Shown here one piece after another: positions 9,250 to 20,154 of a stretch of 64,000 bases of DNA. Under the pieces are notes generated by a model that saw only the letters and a program-made list of their open reading frames with translations, made no database searches and was not told where the DNA came from. The DNA is taken from contig NZ_FOCL01000004.1 in NCBI RefSeq assembly GCF_900110105.1, positions 838,495 through 902,494 on the forward strand. Reading direction: 5' to 3'. The DNA is from Mucilaginibacter gossypiicola (GTDB taxonomy: Bacteria; Bacteroidota; Bacteroidia; Sphingobacteriales; Sphingobacteriaceae). Every line of letters begins with the position of its first letter. The first letter of the stretch is position 1. The position numbers were made by a program, and so were the translations under genes.

Positions 9250-12200
9250 TTATTTTTTAGCTGCTTCATCGAGGCAATTTTGCAAAATTTTTGCAAAGAT
9301 CTTATCGTTAGGCGCTTTAAATATAGAGTTATGTTCGCCGGGAATAGGGTGTACGTTGATACCTTTTAAAGCGTAAGGCCGCCAGCCAAGGTATTCAAAA
9401 TCATCCATGTAAAAAGTATGGCTGTTAGCCCTGAATAATTCAATCGAAATATTGTAAGGCTTTAGCTGATAGTTTCTTTCGGCTTGCTGGTTCATCTCAT
9501 CTATTTTGTTGGAATAGCCAAAGAAGCCCTCCTGTTGTTCATCGTTCTTAAAACGCCACAAAAGCCTTGTTGCCTGTCGCTTAATGTTTTTCGTTTTACC
9601 CGCTATGTTTTGAGAAAGACCTTCGCCGGTAAGGAAATTGTACTTCAGCTTGCGCAAAAAGAATTTGGCACGTTTGGTTTGCATGGTAAGCCATGGATCA
9701 AAAAACGGCGACCGGTACGCATAAGTATCAAACATGGCAAGCATTTTTACCTTTTTGCCTTGTGCTTCCAGTTGTTGAGCCATTTCATAAGCTATAATAC
9801 CACCAAAAGAATAACCGGCTAAAGCATAGGGGCCATTAGGGTTTTGAGCTTGTATGGCCGATATATAATGCGTGGCTATATCTTTAATTTCGGTTAGCGG
9901 CTCGTCTATTCCATTAAGGCCTTTGGCCTGTAAGCCATAAACCGGCTGGTCTGGACTCATATTGATAGCCAGAGCATTAAATAATAAAACATTAAGCCCT
10001 GCACCATGTACAATATACAAAGGCATTTTATTGCCGGTTGGCTTTATGGGCACAAGTGAATCCCATACTATTGACTTGCCATCCATTTCAAGCATCAGGG
10101 ATAATTTCTCTACTGTCGAATTTTCAAAAAGTGCCGCTAAAGGCAAACGCTTTCCCGTAATCTTTTCAATACGGGTCATCACCTGCACCGCAATAAGCGA
10201 GTGGCCGCCAAGCTCAAAGAAGTTATCGTAAACGCCAATGTTTTCGATACTTAAAAATTCACTCCAGATATCGGCAACCATTTTTTCCACGTCGGTTCGT
10301 GGTGCTACATATAAGTTGACAATTTCGGTAGGAGCAACAGCACTATTTTGGATAAGTGCTTTTTTATCTACCTTACCATTTGGGGTCAATGGGATAGAAG
10401 ATATCACGATAAAATCATCGGGCACCATATAATCCGGCAGGGAATCTTTCAATGAAGCCCGCCATTTTTTTATTAATGCTGATTCGTGCCCGGTTATATA
10501 ATTATCGTTTATAACAATGTACGCTGCGAGCTTGTTAACGCCGTTTTTATCCGGCTGGGCAACAACCACAGCTTGTTTTACATCGGCTTTGTTGATGAGA
10601 TGATATTCTATCTCGCCCGTTTCAATGCGATAACCGCGGATTTTGATCTGTGCATCTGCACGACCAAGGCACTCGGTTTCACCGTTGTCCATGAACCTTC
10701 CTAAATCGCCTGTACGGTACATTTTAGCACCCTGATGATTTGAAAAGGGATCGGTGATGAATTTTTCGGCTGTAAGTGCAGGTTGGTTTAAATAACCTGC
10801 TGCCAGGCCGTCACCTCCAATAAAAATTTCTCCTACTGAGCCGGTATCCAGTGGGTTAAGGTTTTTATCTAAAATGTAAATCGAAGTATTATCGATAGGG
10901 CGGCCAATGGTAATTGCCGTGTCTTCGGCCCTGATCTCTTTAATCGTCGACCAGATGGTAGTTTCTGTAGGCCCGTAAACGTTCCATAATGACGAGGCTT
11001 TTCCGAGGATCCTTTCAGCCAGCTCTTTGGGTAATGCCTCGCCGCCGCAGATCACTTTTACAGGCAAGCTTGCGTCCCATCCGGCTTCGAGCATAATGCG
11101 CCAGGTGTAGGGGGTAGCCTGCATGGTGGTTACATTTTCTGCGCGGATGATATCCAGCAGTGCACGGCCGTCTTTTGCAGTAGCGGTATCGGCAATAATT
11201 ACCTGTGCACCGCTTAGTAAAGGTAAAAACAATTCGAGCCCGGCAATATCAAAACTGATGGTAGTTACCGCCAATAGCTTATCACCGGCAGTCATTCCCG
11301 GTGCTTTTTGCATGCTGTACAGGAAGTTAACCAGGCTATGCTGACTAATTTGAACACCTTTCGGCATTCCTGTTGATCCCGATGTGTACAAAATATAAGC
11401 AAGGTCATCGCCGGTTACAGTAACATCCGGCGTATCGGTGCTATATTGCGAAAGGCTTGTCCATTCGGTTTCTAATGTAAGTTCAGTGGCGTTCGACTGG
11501 TACTGGCCTTTATACTTTTCAGATATTAATAAAACAACAGCCTTCGAGTCACTAAGCATATAATTGATTCGCTCAAGCGGAAATTGCGGGTCAAGCGGCA
11601 CATAATTTCCACCGGCCTTCATAATACCCAGGATAACCGCCAGCATTTCAATAGAACGATCAACAGCGAAAGCAACTTTGTCTCCCTTTTTAACGCCTTT
11701 AGCAATTAGCATTGAGGCTAACTGGTTGCTGATTTCGTTTAGCTGTTTATATGTAAGCCCCTGATCTTTAAATTTTACTGCTATCGAACCGCTCTGCCAG
11801 TTGATAAGCTGATATAAAGCCTTGTCTTTAGGATAAGCTATAGCTGTGTTATTCCAAAATTTTAACTTTTCAACTATGGCTGTACGGTTAGATGCCGGTA
11901 TATTACCGATAAGGGTATCCGGATCATTAACCAGTTCATTGAGCAGAAAGCTAAATTCATCCATCATGTGGCGGATGGCTTTTTCGCTAAACAGCTGGGT
12001 GTTATATGACCACTCCAGTATCAAAGCTTCGTCGCGCCCGGATATGTTAACAAAGATCTCGAAGTTTTCGTACTCGCGCGGGTTACTTGTTAAATGATGT
12101 TTTAATCCATAAAAATCAACATCATCATCCATGCCCATGTCAATATTAAACATTATGGGTACTAATGGTACCCGTGAAGCGTCACGGGGGATGCTGAGCT

Positions 12201-13269
12201 TTTTCAGTAACTCGCCAAATGTATAAAGTTGATGGTCATATGCATCTAAAATGGCCGAATTGCGTTGCTTAAGATAGCTACGAAATGATTGGTCATTTTG
12301 CGGATAACTTCTTAATGCCAGCAAATTGACGCAATGCCCCACCAAACGGTAATTGCCGGTGGCTGACTGACCGGCAGCCGGCAGGCCTAATATGATCTCC
12401 TCCTGCCCGGTAATCCTCTGTAAAAACACTTCGAAAGCGGCCAGCAGCGTAGTTACGAAACTGCTTCCATTTGTTTTGCCTAATTGTTTTAAAGCCGAAG
12501 CAAGATCTCTATCAAGATCAAAATCAAGGCGGTTGCTTTTGTAGGTGCGTACTGCTGGCCTGGGTAAATCTGCAGGAAGGTCGAGCAGATAATTGCTGCC
12601 TTCAAATTGTTTTAACCAATATTGTTCGGTGTCCCTGTATTCCCGGCTCTCAGTAAATAATTCCTGTTCAATTGAATAATTGCTGAATGCCGGAGCTTCC
12701 GGTAACTGTATAAATTCACCTTTTGCGTAGGCTGAGTAAAGCTTGCTTAAATCCTGCATCAAGATGCCTATAGACCAACCATCGCAAATAATATGATGTG
12801 CTATAAAGGTTAAGCGGTGCTCGGTTTCGCCAAGCTTAATTAGTTGTACCTTAAACAGCGGACCGGTTATGAGATTGAACGCGGTAAACGCGTTTTGGTT
12901 GTTTTGTTCGGTAATAAATGATTGCTGCTCGTTAGCGCTTCTTTCCGACATGTCGGCGAATTTGAAGTCGAGCGGCAATTCTCTGTAAATGCAGATAGAT
13001 TTACCATCGGCACTAAAGGCTGAGCGCAAAGCCTCATGTATGTTGGTAATTTCCTGCAATGCCTCAAGCATGGCTTCCTGATCAAGCAAGCCGGAAAGCT
13101 GAAGGGCGAAAGATTCGTTATAGGCACAGTTAGCTTCATCGCCGCCAATAAGGCATGATGCCCAAATCTCTAACTGAGGCTCGGTTGAAGGGGCAATAGC
13201 AACAAGCTCAGGCCCTGCAAAAGGATCAAATTCAACCGGGATAGTATCGTATAGGGTAGTAGTAGTCAA
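9250..13269 (-). CDS. Non-ribosomal peptide synthetase module, C-A-PCP-TE
   Basis: A 1339-residue terminating NRPS module. The condensation domain (~25-450) has the active motif HHIICDG (His158-Gly164). The adenylation domain (~475-975) has YILYTSGSTGMPKG, YGPTETT, YRTGDLG and NGKVDKKAL. The PCP (~985-1055) has GGHSL with acceptor Ser1024, and the type I thioesterase (~1075-1339) has GYSFGG with nucleophile Ser1154. The residues lining the adenylation pocket read roughly D-I-L-Q-I-G-V-I-W-K, close to the known glycine code DILQLGLIWK. It begins 1-3 bp after the stop of the hybrid synthase and would receive that chain, add glycine and release the product. Its A-PCP-TE half is a close paralogue of the protein at 26107-28758. 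Confidence 0.95.
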   Translation of the reverse strand: MTTTTLYDTIPVEFDPFAGPELVAIAPSTEPQLEIWASCLIGGDEANCAYNESFALQLSGLLDQEAMLEALQEITNIHEALRSAFSADGKSICIYRELPLDFKFADMSERSANEQQSFITEQNNQNAFTAFNLITGPLFKVQLIKLGETEHRLTFIAHHIICDGWSIGILMQDLSKLYSAYAKGEFIQLPEAPAFSNYSIEQELFTESREYRDTEQYWLKQFEGSNYLLDLPADLPRPAVRTYKSNRLDFDLDRDLASALKQLGKTNGSSFVTTLLAAFEVFLQRITGQEEIILGLPAAGQSATGNYRLVGHCVNLLALRSYPQNDQSFRSYLKQRNSAILDAYDHQLYTFGELLKKLSIPRDASRVPLVPIMFNIDMGMDDDVDFYGLKHHLTSNPREYENFEIFVNISGRDEALILEWSYNTQLFSEKAIRHMMDEFSFLLNELVNDPDTLIGNIPASNRTAIVEKLKFWNNTAIAYPKDKALYQLINWQSGSIAVKFKDQGLTYKQLNEISNQLASMLIAKGVKKGDKVAFAVDRSIEMLAVILGIMKAGGNYVPLDPQFPLERINYMLSDSKAVVLLISEKYKGQYQSNATELTLETEWTSLSQYSTDTPDVTVTGDDLAYILYTSGSTGMPKGVQISQHSLVNFLYSMQKAPGMTAGDKLLAVTTISFDIAGLELFLPLLSGAQVIIADTATAKDGRALLDIIRAENVTTMQATPYTWRIMLEAGWDASLPVKVICGGEALPKELAERILGKASSLWNVYGPTETTIWSTIKEIRAEDTAITIGRPIDNTSIYILDKNLNPLDTGSVGEIFIGGDGLAAGYLNQPALTAEKFITDPFSNHQGAKMYRTGDLGRFMDNGETECLGRADAQIKIRGYRIETGEIEYHLINKADVKQAVVVAQPDKNGVNKLAAYIVINDNYITGHESALIKKWRASLKDSLPDYMVPDDFIVISSIPLTPNGKVDKKALIQNSAVAPTEIVNLYVAPRTDVEKMVADIWSEFLSIENIGVYDNFFELGGHSLIAVQVMTRIEKITGKRLPLAALFENSTVEKLSLMLEMDGKSIVWDSLVPIKPTGNKMPLYIVHGAGLNVLLFNALAINMSPDQPVYGLQAKGLNGIDEPLTEIKDIATHYISAIQAQNPNGPYALAGYSFGGIIAYEMAQQLEAQGKKVKMLAMFDTYAYRSPFFDPWLTMQTKRAKFFLRKLKYNFLTGEGLSQNIAGKTKNIKRQATRLLWRFKNDEQQEGFFGYSNKIDEMNQQAERNYQLKPYNISIELFRANSHTFYMDDFEYLGWRPYALKGINVHPIPGEHNSIFKAPNDKIFAKILQNCLDEAAKK

Positions 13270-13271
13270 AA

Positions 13272-16200
13272 TTAGTTGTTGCTGATCTTTACCTGTAAAT
13301 ATTTTCCTGGATTATTTGCGTCGGTTACAAACCAACCGGGGTTTCCATCTTTATCGCGGCCCAATTTAGCACCCGGAACGGGCGGCTCGGCGGGCAAACC
13401 ATTTTTTGCAGGCTCAACTTTTGCAGGCTCGGGTTTGTGGGTTGGCATAATACCAACTTCAATCAGCTCATTAACACTTTCGCTAAAGGCATTAATAATT
13501 TGATCAACCTCTTCATCTGTATGGGCAGCCGTAATAAAGCAAGGGAAAAGGTCCCAGATGTGGATTCCTTTCAAACGCATTAAAGTGAATAACAACTCAC
13601 CATAAGCCAGTTCGTAATCAAATTTGATCTTCCAAAGTGAGCCAAAAGAGGGGATATGCAAGGGTAAACCTTCTTTTTCGCAAATGGCATTCAGCGCATC
13701 GGCCAGGCGTTTGGTCATGGCGTTAAGGCCCTCCTGCAAGGCAGGGCCTTTTTCCTTCATATAGTTTAACGATGCTTTTGCAGTAGCCAGAGCCAGCGGG
13801 TGGCGTACAAAGGTGCCTGCAAAGTAGGTTACACCGGCCTCGGGCGATGAATCATCTCCAAACTGCCAGTTACCGCCATCAAGGGCATCCATATATTTGC
13901 TGATACCGGCAATAGCGCCAATAGGCATACCACCGCCGATTACTTTACCGTATGTACCAAGATCGGCTTTGATCCCAAACACGGCCTGGGCCCCACCGGG
14001 ATGCATCCTGAAGCCGGTGATTACCTCGTCAAAGATTAAAACGGTTTCCGACTGGCGGGTGATCTCCCTAACACGTTTCAAAAATTCAACCGGGCGAAAA
14101 TCCGGCCGGCGGCTTTGGGCCGGTTCTACTAAAACAGCTGCCAGCTCATGCGCGCGTTCGGCAATGATCTTTAACGATTCTTCGGTGCCATAATCAAGGA
14201 TCAGCATATTCTGCACCACATCCGGCATAATGCCTGGTGCGGCAGGTACGGTTTTAAGCTTTTTGGTACCCCTCACAATAACCTCATCATTAATACCATG
14301 GTATGAACCGTTGAAAGCAACAATAAGCGAGCGGCCTGTTACCGTACGTGCGATACGCATCGCACCCAAAACAGCTTCGGAGCCGGTATTGCATAAAGCA
14401 GCACGATCAAAATTGGTAAACTCGCAGATGAGTTTACTAACCTCGCCGGCAAGTTCATGCTGCGGCCCAATTTCATATCCTTTTTCAACCTGTTCTAAAA
14501 CAGCCTGTTTCAATACATTGGTTTGGTAACCCAGAAAATTTGATCCAAAGCCGTTAAGTGCATCTATATATTCGTTGCCATCAATATCCCAAACGCGGCT
14601 GCCTTTTGAGCGGTTAACCACCAAAGGATAAACAATCTCTTTGGTTAACGGTCTAAATCCGCTCACTACACGTGGGTCGGCCATGTAAGGCCTGTCTTTT
14701 TGTGTCTGGGCTTTGCTGCCTTTTGTTTTTGCGTTATATTTTTCTGTTAAGTCTTTTAAAAATGCCTGCTGTTTATCGTTCAAGCCTTGCACCTGTTTTT
14801 CGATCCGAGCTGTTGCTCCAAATGGTTTTTTCAGCTCAACCTGTTCTTCCGGGGTAAAATCAGCAGCAAGTGACAATAATGATTTGGCAGGTGTAGCGAT
14901 GGGAGCAGGTGAGTTATATGTTTGTGCAGCCGGATTTTGCACTATAGGCGTATTTCCCTGGATTAGTGTTAACTGGCTGGCTAATAGTTGCAACTGTTGA
15001 GATATTAAGCTGATGGCGATATCGTTGTTTCCCTGGCCTGTGGTTGAATGAGCAAAAGCCCCGTTATTACCGGGTATCGAAGGATTAACCAATAGCTGCT
15101 GGGGAGTTGTGCCGGTTTGGCTATGCTGAAATGCAGGGTTAACCGCAGGTACTACCTGTGGCCGAAAGGCATCTGCCGGTAGATTGTTGTCCAGGTAAGT
15201 TGCAAGCAGTTCAAGACTATTATATTCTTCAAACAGTTTTCTGAAAGTAACGGGTACGTTGAAGATCTTTTTTAAATTGGTAGCTATTTGGGTAAGTGAA
15301 AGAGAATCGAAGCCAATTTCAATAAAAGTAATGCCCGTGGCAGCGGTATCTATCTCGATACCGGCAGCATTCTCAAAAATCTCTTTAAGTTTATCAATTA
15401 AAATATCCTTCCTCATCAGTACAGGTTGCGTAGGTTTAATATTTGTTTGTTGTTGTGTTAAGGTTTCTGTAACAATATTTATTGTTACGGCGGGTTCGAG
15501 CCAATATCGTTTATGATCGAAAGCGTAGGTTGGGATATCAATCTTTTTACGGTTTTGACCTAAATAGGTTGCTTCCCAGTTTGGATCGATGCCATTTAAC
15601 CAGAGTTGGCCCAGTGTTTTTAACAGGCTGTGATATTCTGTTAATGAGTCATTTTGCTCAAAACCGGATATTATAGAAATGTTTTTACCGGCATTTTCCT
15701 GACGAGCCAGGGTGGCCAGGATATTTCCGGGGCCGCATTCAAGCAGTAACCTGCTATCATCTTCCGTTGCGGTATTTAAAGCATCTGCAAAACGGACCGT
15801 GCTGCGTAAATGATTTGCCCAGTATTCAGGATCAGTAGCCTGGGCCTCACTTAGCCAGGTACCTGTTACAGTTGACACCACAGGTTTAAGCGGTTTATTT
15901 AATGTTACAGATTTTACCACTGCTTTAAAAGGGTCCACAATATCATCCATCATTAAAGAATGGAAGGCATGACTGGTTAAAAGCAGTCTTGCAGGAATCC
16001 CTTTTTGAGAAAGCTCTTCGGTAAAGCTGGTTATAGCATCTTCAGGACCGGCTACCACGCATAGTTTTTTGCTGTTTACAGCTGCAATGGAAAGTTGGGC
16101 AGGTAAAATAGCTTTTAGCTGTTCTTCTTCAATACGTACAGATAGCATCCGACCATGCGGAGCGCTGCTCACTAAACGTGCCCGTTCAGATATCAACATC

Positions 16201-19200
16201 AAAGCATCTTTTAGGCTAAATACGCCCGCAAGATGCGCGGCTACAAATTCGCCTATGCTGTGCCCCATTAATATCGACGGTTGGATACCTTTACTCATCC
16301 ATAACCTGGCCATGGCGTATTCTAAAATGAATAACGCAGGTTGGGTATATAGTGTATTCTTTATTCTTTCTGCCGATTGTGTGTCCGAACGATCTGCAAA
16401 AATAACGTCAAGCAAATCAGCGTAGATACTTCCCTGCAATAAGCTTATACATTCATCTACTGCTTCCTTAAACGCAATCTCATTTTGATACAGGTCGTGC
16501 CCCATGTTTATATATTGCGAGCCCTGGCCCGGGAACATGAAAACAACTTCTGACGCAACTGTATTCAGTTTTTTGGTAGCAGCAGGATCGGTGTTTGCCG
16601 AATTCAGCTTCACAACCAGGTCATCAGTATCTGCTGCTATCACAAACCTGCGATAGTTGAAATCCGCGCGGGTGGTTTGCAAAGTATAAGCAACATCGTT
16701 GAGGTTGATGCCTTTATTTGCCTCTATAAAGTGGGCAAGTTTACCGGCATATTTATCTAAGCTTTGCTCATTTTTGGCCGACCAACTAATCAGTTTCAAG
16801 GGTTTGTCTGTACTTTGTTCAACTATTTCAGAAGTTTTATATTCTTCCAAAACAACGTGTACATTGGTGCCGCCTACGCCAAAAGAACTGATGCCTGCAC
16901 GCTTTAGTTCTGCATCCCAGGGTTTAAGCTCCGCATTGACAAAAAACGGCGTGTTTTCTATATCAATATTAGGGTTGATCTTTTTGAAAAACAAGGACGG
17001 CGGAATTTGTCCGTTACGCATAGCAAGCACTGTTTTAATGAGCCCTGCAACTCCTGAAGCCCCCGTTAGATGCCCGAAATTACTCTTTACCGAACCTATG
17101 GCGCAAAATTGTTTTTGAGCCTGCTCGCCGAAAGCAAGGTTAAGCCCTTCAATCTCAATAGGGTCGCCAAGTGGGGTTGCAGTGCCATGAGCTTCAACAT
17201 AGCTAATGGTTGATGCATTTACTCCGGCATCGGCAATTGCTGCGGCTATAGCGCCGGCCTGCCCATAAGCATTTGGCCCGCCAAAACTACCTTTTTCCGC
17301 GCCGTCATTATTTACACCAATGCCTTTGATAACTGCATAAATGGTGTCACCATCGCGCTGTGCATCTTCAAAGCTTTTTAACAGCACCACACCAGCACCG
17401 TCGCTAAAAACGGTGCCCGAAGCTTCGGCATCAAACGGACGGCAATGGCCATCTATGCTCATTATTGCGCCTTCTTCGTAGATATGGCCGCTTTTCAGGG
17501 GGGATGTAACAGATGCGGCTCCTGCAACGGCAACCTGGCACTGCCCGTTGCGGATACTGCTCACCGCTTGTGTTATAGCCAGCAGCGAAGTTGAACACGC
17601 TGAATATACCGCAACGGCCGGGCCTTTTAGGTTTAGCTGATAGGCAGTACGTGTAGCTATATAGTCTTTTTCGTTTAGGGTACGTACCTGGAAATGGCCA
17701 ACGGTTTCAACAATTTCAGGATTAGTTAATACATTATTGTTGTAATAGGTATTGTAGCCGCAGCCTGCAAATACGCCGGTAAGCCCATCGTACTTTTGGG
17801 GCAGATGCCCCGTTTTTTCTAATACTTCCCAGGCAAGCTCCAAAAAGATCCTTTGCTGGGGATCCATCAGTTCGGCAGCACGAGGATTAAAACCGAAAAA
17901 TCCGGCATCAAACTCGTCGGCACCGTTAATGATGCCCCGCGCTTTTACATAGGCAGGGTTGTTTTTTTCGTAAAGGGGAACATATTTATCTAATTCCTCC
18001 TGAGTAAAAAAACTCGTGCCTTCCCGGCCTTCGGCAAGGATTTGCCAAAACTCATCGATAGTGTCAGCCCCGGGAAACCTACCCGCCATGCCAATTATGG
18101 CAACGTCCCTATTGCTATCTGTCGGATTTGTTTTTTGTGCTAAGACAGGAGCGGTTAGTTTATTTACTCCATTAACCAGCTTAGCAATGCCGGCTATAGT
18201 TGGATATTGATATAGCTTAGTAATAGGAACTTCGTAGCCGAAACGCTGCTTTAACAATGCCACCGTTTTTAAAGCCAGCAATGAATTACCGCCTAACTGG
18301 AAAAAGTTATCATCAACGCCTACTCTGTCAAATTGTAACAACTCTATTAAAACGGCAGCTACATTTTTTTCTGTTGGGTTTGAGGGGGCTTTGTAAAGTA
18401 CATCAAGTTCCGGGCACTTGATATCAGGTTGGGGCAGGGCTTTTCTGTCAACCTTGCCACTGGTAGTTTTAGGCAGTTCTTTCAACCACACATAGGCCGA
18501 CGGCAACATAAAATCAGGAAGTTGTTCTTCGAGAGATTGGCGTACTGCCCCGGTATCTTCTTTATCACCGGCTGATACGAGGTAAGCTACAAGCCGTTTT
18601 TGTCCGGCAGCATCTGCAGGGGCAGTTACTACTGCCTGTTTTATATTATCAAGCTGATTGATCAGTACTTCTATTTCACCTGTTTCTACACGATTACCGC
18701 GTATTTTAACCTGTGTATCACGGCGGCCGAGGTACTCAATATTACCGCCGCTCATGAAGCGGGCCAGGTCGCCGGTACGATAGATCCGGATAGTTTTATT
18801 GCCTTCCGTCCAGTCTATAAATCTTTCTGCTGTTAATTCGGGTTTGTTGAGATAACCATTTGCAAGGCTTATACCTGAAACACATAATTCGCCGGTTTCA
18901 CCGTTAGCGACTCTGTTGAGGTTTTCATCCAATAAAATGATCTCCGTATTGCTGATCGCAGTGCCAATGGATGGGAGCGAAGGCCATAACGATGCATCGC
19001 CCTCCAGCCTCAGTTCAGTAACTACGTGAGTTTCTGTTGGGCCGTACTGATTAAAAAGCACACAATGTGGTAAAGCATTAAAAAAGCTTACTATCTGCGG
19101 TGTGATCTTTAGTTGCTCGCCGGCGGTCATTACTTCTTTCAATGACACGGGAATGTGATTGTTGGCTATGGCGGCTTCAGTAAGATATTGTAATACTACA

Positions 19201-19967
19201 AAGGGCAAAAATATGCGGTTGATGGCGTGCTCATCAATAAACTGCAATAGTTTAACCGGATCTATCCGAAGTTCTTCATCAACCAAAAACAAAGTACCGC
19301 CGCTGCTCAGCGTAGCAAAGATCTCCTGGAAAGAAACATCAAATGTTAGTGGTGCAAACTGAAGGGTGTTTATCCCCTGTGCAGAAGCAGAATTTTCCTG
19401 TTGCCATAGCAGCAGGTTTACCAGGGCGGCATTACCCATAGCCACCCCTTTGGGGGTACCGGTTGAACCTGATGTATATAATACATAGGCTATATCTGTT
19501 TTTTGATTTGTATAAGAACCAGCAGGGGGCGTTGAACCCTCATCATCTGAATTTACCAGGGTTAATCCTACTCCCTCAAATTTTGAACGTTGTTGTTTGA
19601 TGGTGAGGCAGAACTCAATTCCAGAATCAGTTACGATTTGTTTGAGCCGATCAACGGGGTAGTCCGGGTCAAGCGGTAAATAAGCTTTACCTGTCTTTAA
19701 TATTGCTAACACGCTAATTATGGTCTCAATACACCTAAATGTACTAACGCCAATAATTTCTGAGTTTCGGGCCCTTGCAGTTATTGTTGCAGCTAAATCC
19801 GCTACCTTTTGGTGCAAGTCATTATATGTAAATTTTTCGTTATTGTGTACAACAGCAACAGCATCGGGTAATTTTATCCGCTGTTGGTCAAACAAATCAT
19901 ATACAGTGAGGGTAATAGATTCCCCATTTTTTAAAATAATCCCCGGCTCAATATTCATCAGGCTCAA
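13272..19967 (-). CDS. Hybrid NRPS/PKS with aminotransferase, A-PCP-KS-AT-ACP-AMT
   Basis: A 2231-residue assembly-line protein. The A domain (~25-515) has YVLYTSGSTGTPKG and NQYGPTETH; the PCP (~525-600) has acceptor Ser562. The KS (~620-1045) has Cys791 in ACSTSL, His927 in EAHGTA and His966. The AT (~1140-1440) has Ser1237 in GHSIGEF and HAFH at 1333-1336, the malonyl-CoA signature. The ACP (~1520-1595) has Ser1555. The class III PLP aminotransferase (~1760-2175) has Lys2008 in GTYGKVIGGG, as in the AMT of mycosubtilin/iturin and microcystin synthases. There is no ketoreductase, so the beta-keto group would be converted to a beta-amine. The A-pocket residues (about D-V-Q-F-M-A-Q-V-V-K) resemble the proline code. 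It is the first gene of a leftward operon; the 187 bp upstream is AT-rich and should hold the promoter. Confidence 0.95.
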   Translation of the reverse strand: MSLMNIEPGIILKNGESITLTVYDLFDQQRIKLPDAVAVVHNNEKFTYNDLHQKVADLAATITARARNSEIIGVSTFRCIETIISVLAILKTGKAYLPLDPDYPVDRLKQIVTDSGIEFCLTIKQQRSKFEGVGLTLVNSDDEGSTPPAGSYTNQKTDIAYVLYTSGSTGTPKGVAMGNAALVNLLLWQQENSASAQGINTLQFAPLTFDVSFQEIFATLSSGGTLFLVDEELRIDPVKLLQFIDEHAINRIFLPFVVLQYLTEAAIANNHIPVSLKEVMTAGEQLKITPQIVSFFNALPHCVLFNQYGPTETHVVTELRLEGDASLWPSLPSIGTAISNTEIILLDENLNRVANGETGELCVSGISLANGYLNKPELTAERFIDWTEGNKTIRIYRTGDLARFMSGGNIEYLGRRDTQVKIRGNRVETGEIEVLINQLDNIKQAVVTAPADAAGQKRLVAYLVSAGDKEDTGAVRQSLEEQLPDFMLPSAYVWLKELPKTTSGKVDRKALPQPDIKCPELDVLYKAPSNPTEKNVAAVLIELLQFDRVGVDDNFFQLGGNSLLALKTVALLKQRFGYEVPITKLYQYPTIAGIAKLVNGVNKLTAPVLAQKTNPTDSNRDVAIIGMAGRFPGADTIDEFWQILAEGREGTSFFTQEELDKYVPLYEKNNPAYVKARGIINGADEFDAGFFGFNPRAAELMDPQQRIFLELAWEVLEKTGHLPQKYDGLTGVFAGCGYNTYYNNNVLTNPEIVETVGHFQVRTLNEKDYIATRTAYQLNLKGPAVAVYSACSTSLLAITQAVSSIRNGQCQVAVAGAASVTSPLKSGHIYEEGAIMSIDGHCRPFDAEASGTVFSDGAGVVLLKSFEDAQRDGDTIYAVIKGIGVNNDGAEKGSFGGPNAYGQAGAIAAAIADAGVNASTISYVEAHGTATPLGDPIEIEGLNLAFGEQAQKQFCAIGSVKSNFGHLTGASGVAGLIKTVLAMRNGQIPPSLFFKKINPNIDIENTPFFVNAELKPWDAELKRAGISSFGVGGTNVHVVLEEYKTSEIVEQSTDKPLKLISWSAKNEQSLDKYAGKLAHFIEANKGINLNDVAYTLQTTRADFNYRRFVIAADTDDLVVKLNSANTDPAATKKLNTVASEVVFMFPGQGSQYINMGHDLYQNEIAFKEAVDECISLLQGSIYADLLDVIFADRSDTQSAERIKNTLYTQPALFILEYAMARLWMSKGIQPSILMGHSIGEFVAAHLAGVFSLKDALMLISERARLVSSAPHGRMLSVRIEEEQLKAILPAQLSIAAVNSKKLCVVAGPEDAITSFTEELSQKGIPARLLLTSHAFHSLMMDDIVDPFKAVVKSVTLNKPLKPVVSTVTGTWLSEAQATDPEYWANHLRSTVRFADALNTATEDDSRLLLECGPGNILATLARQENAGKNISIISGFEQNDSLTEYHSLLKTLGQLWLNGIDPNWEATYLGQNRKKIDIPTYAFDHKRYWLEPAVTINIVTETLTQQQTNIKPTQPVLMRKDILIDKLKEIFENAAGIEIDTAATGITFIEIGFDSLSLTQIATNLKKIFNVPVTFRKLFEEYNSLELLATYLDNNLPADAFRPQVVPAVNPAFQHSQTGTTPQQLLVNPSIPGNNGAFAHSTTGQGNNDIAISLISQQLQLLASQLTLIQGNTPIVQNPAAQTYNSPAPIATPAKSLLSLAADFTPEEQVELKKPFGATARIEKQVQGLNDKQQAFLKDLTEKYNAKTKGSKAQTQKDRPYMADPRVVSGFRPLTKEIVYPLVVNRSKGSRVWDIDGNEYIDALNGFGSNFLGYQTNVLKQAVLEQVEKGYEIGPQHELAGEVSKLICEFTNFDRAALCNTGSEAVLGAMRIARTVTGRSLIVAFNGSYHGINDEVIVRGTKKLKTVPAAPGIMPDVVQNMLILDYGTEESLKIIAERAHELAAVLVEPAQSRRPDFRPVEFLKRVREITRQSETVLIFDEVITGFRMHPGGAQAVFGIKADLGTYGKVIGGGMPIGAIAGISKYMDALDGGNWQFGDDSSPEAGVTYFAGTFVRHPLALATAKASLNYMKEKGPALQEGLNAMTKRLADALNAICEKEGLPLHIPSFGSLWKIKFDYELAYGELLFTLMRLKGIHIWDLFPCFITAAHTDEEVDQIINAFSESVNELIEVGIMPTHKPEPAKVEPAKNGLPAEPPVPGAKLGRDKDGNPGWFVTDANNPGKYLQVKISNN

Positions 19968-20154
19968 TAAGGTTTGATCGTGATTAGCGATCGGAATAAT
20001 ACTTTTAAATTAGTTGACAGGTAATTTGAAAAGCAGCTGAAGATAATTTTTTTAATATAATCTTCTTTATCACCAATTATTTTAATGGCGTGTTTTTATT
20101 CATTCAAAATATTAAACTATAAAATAATTGTCCTTTTAACTAATAATCAATGTT

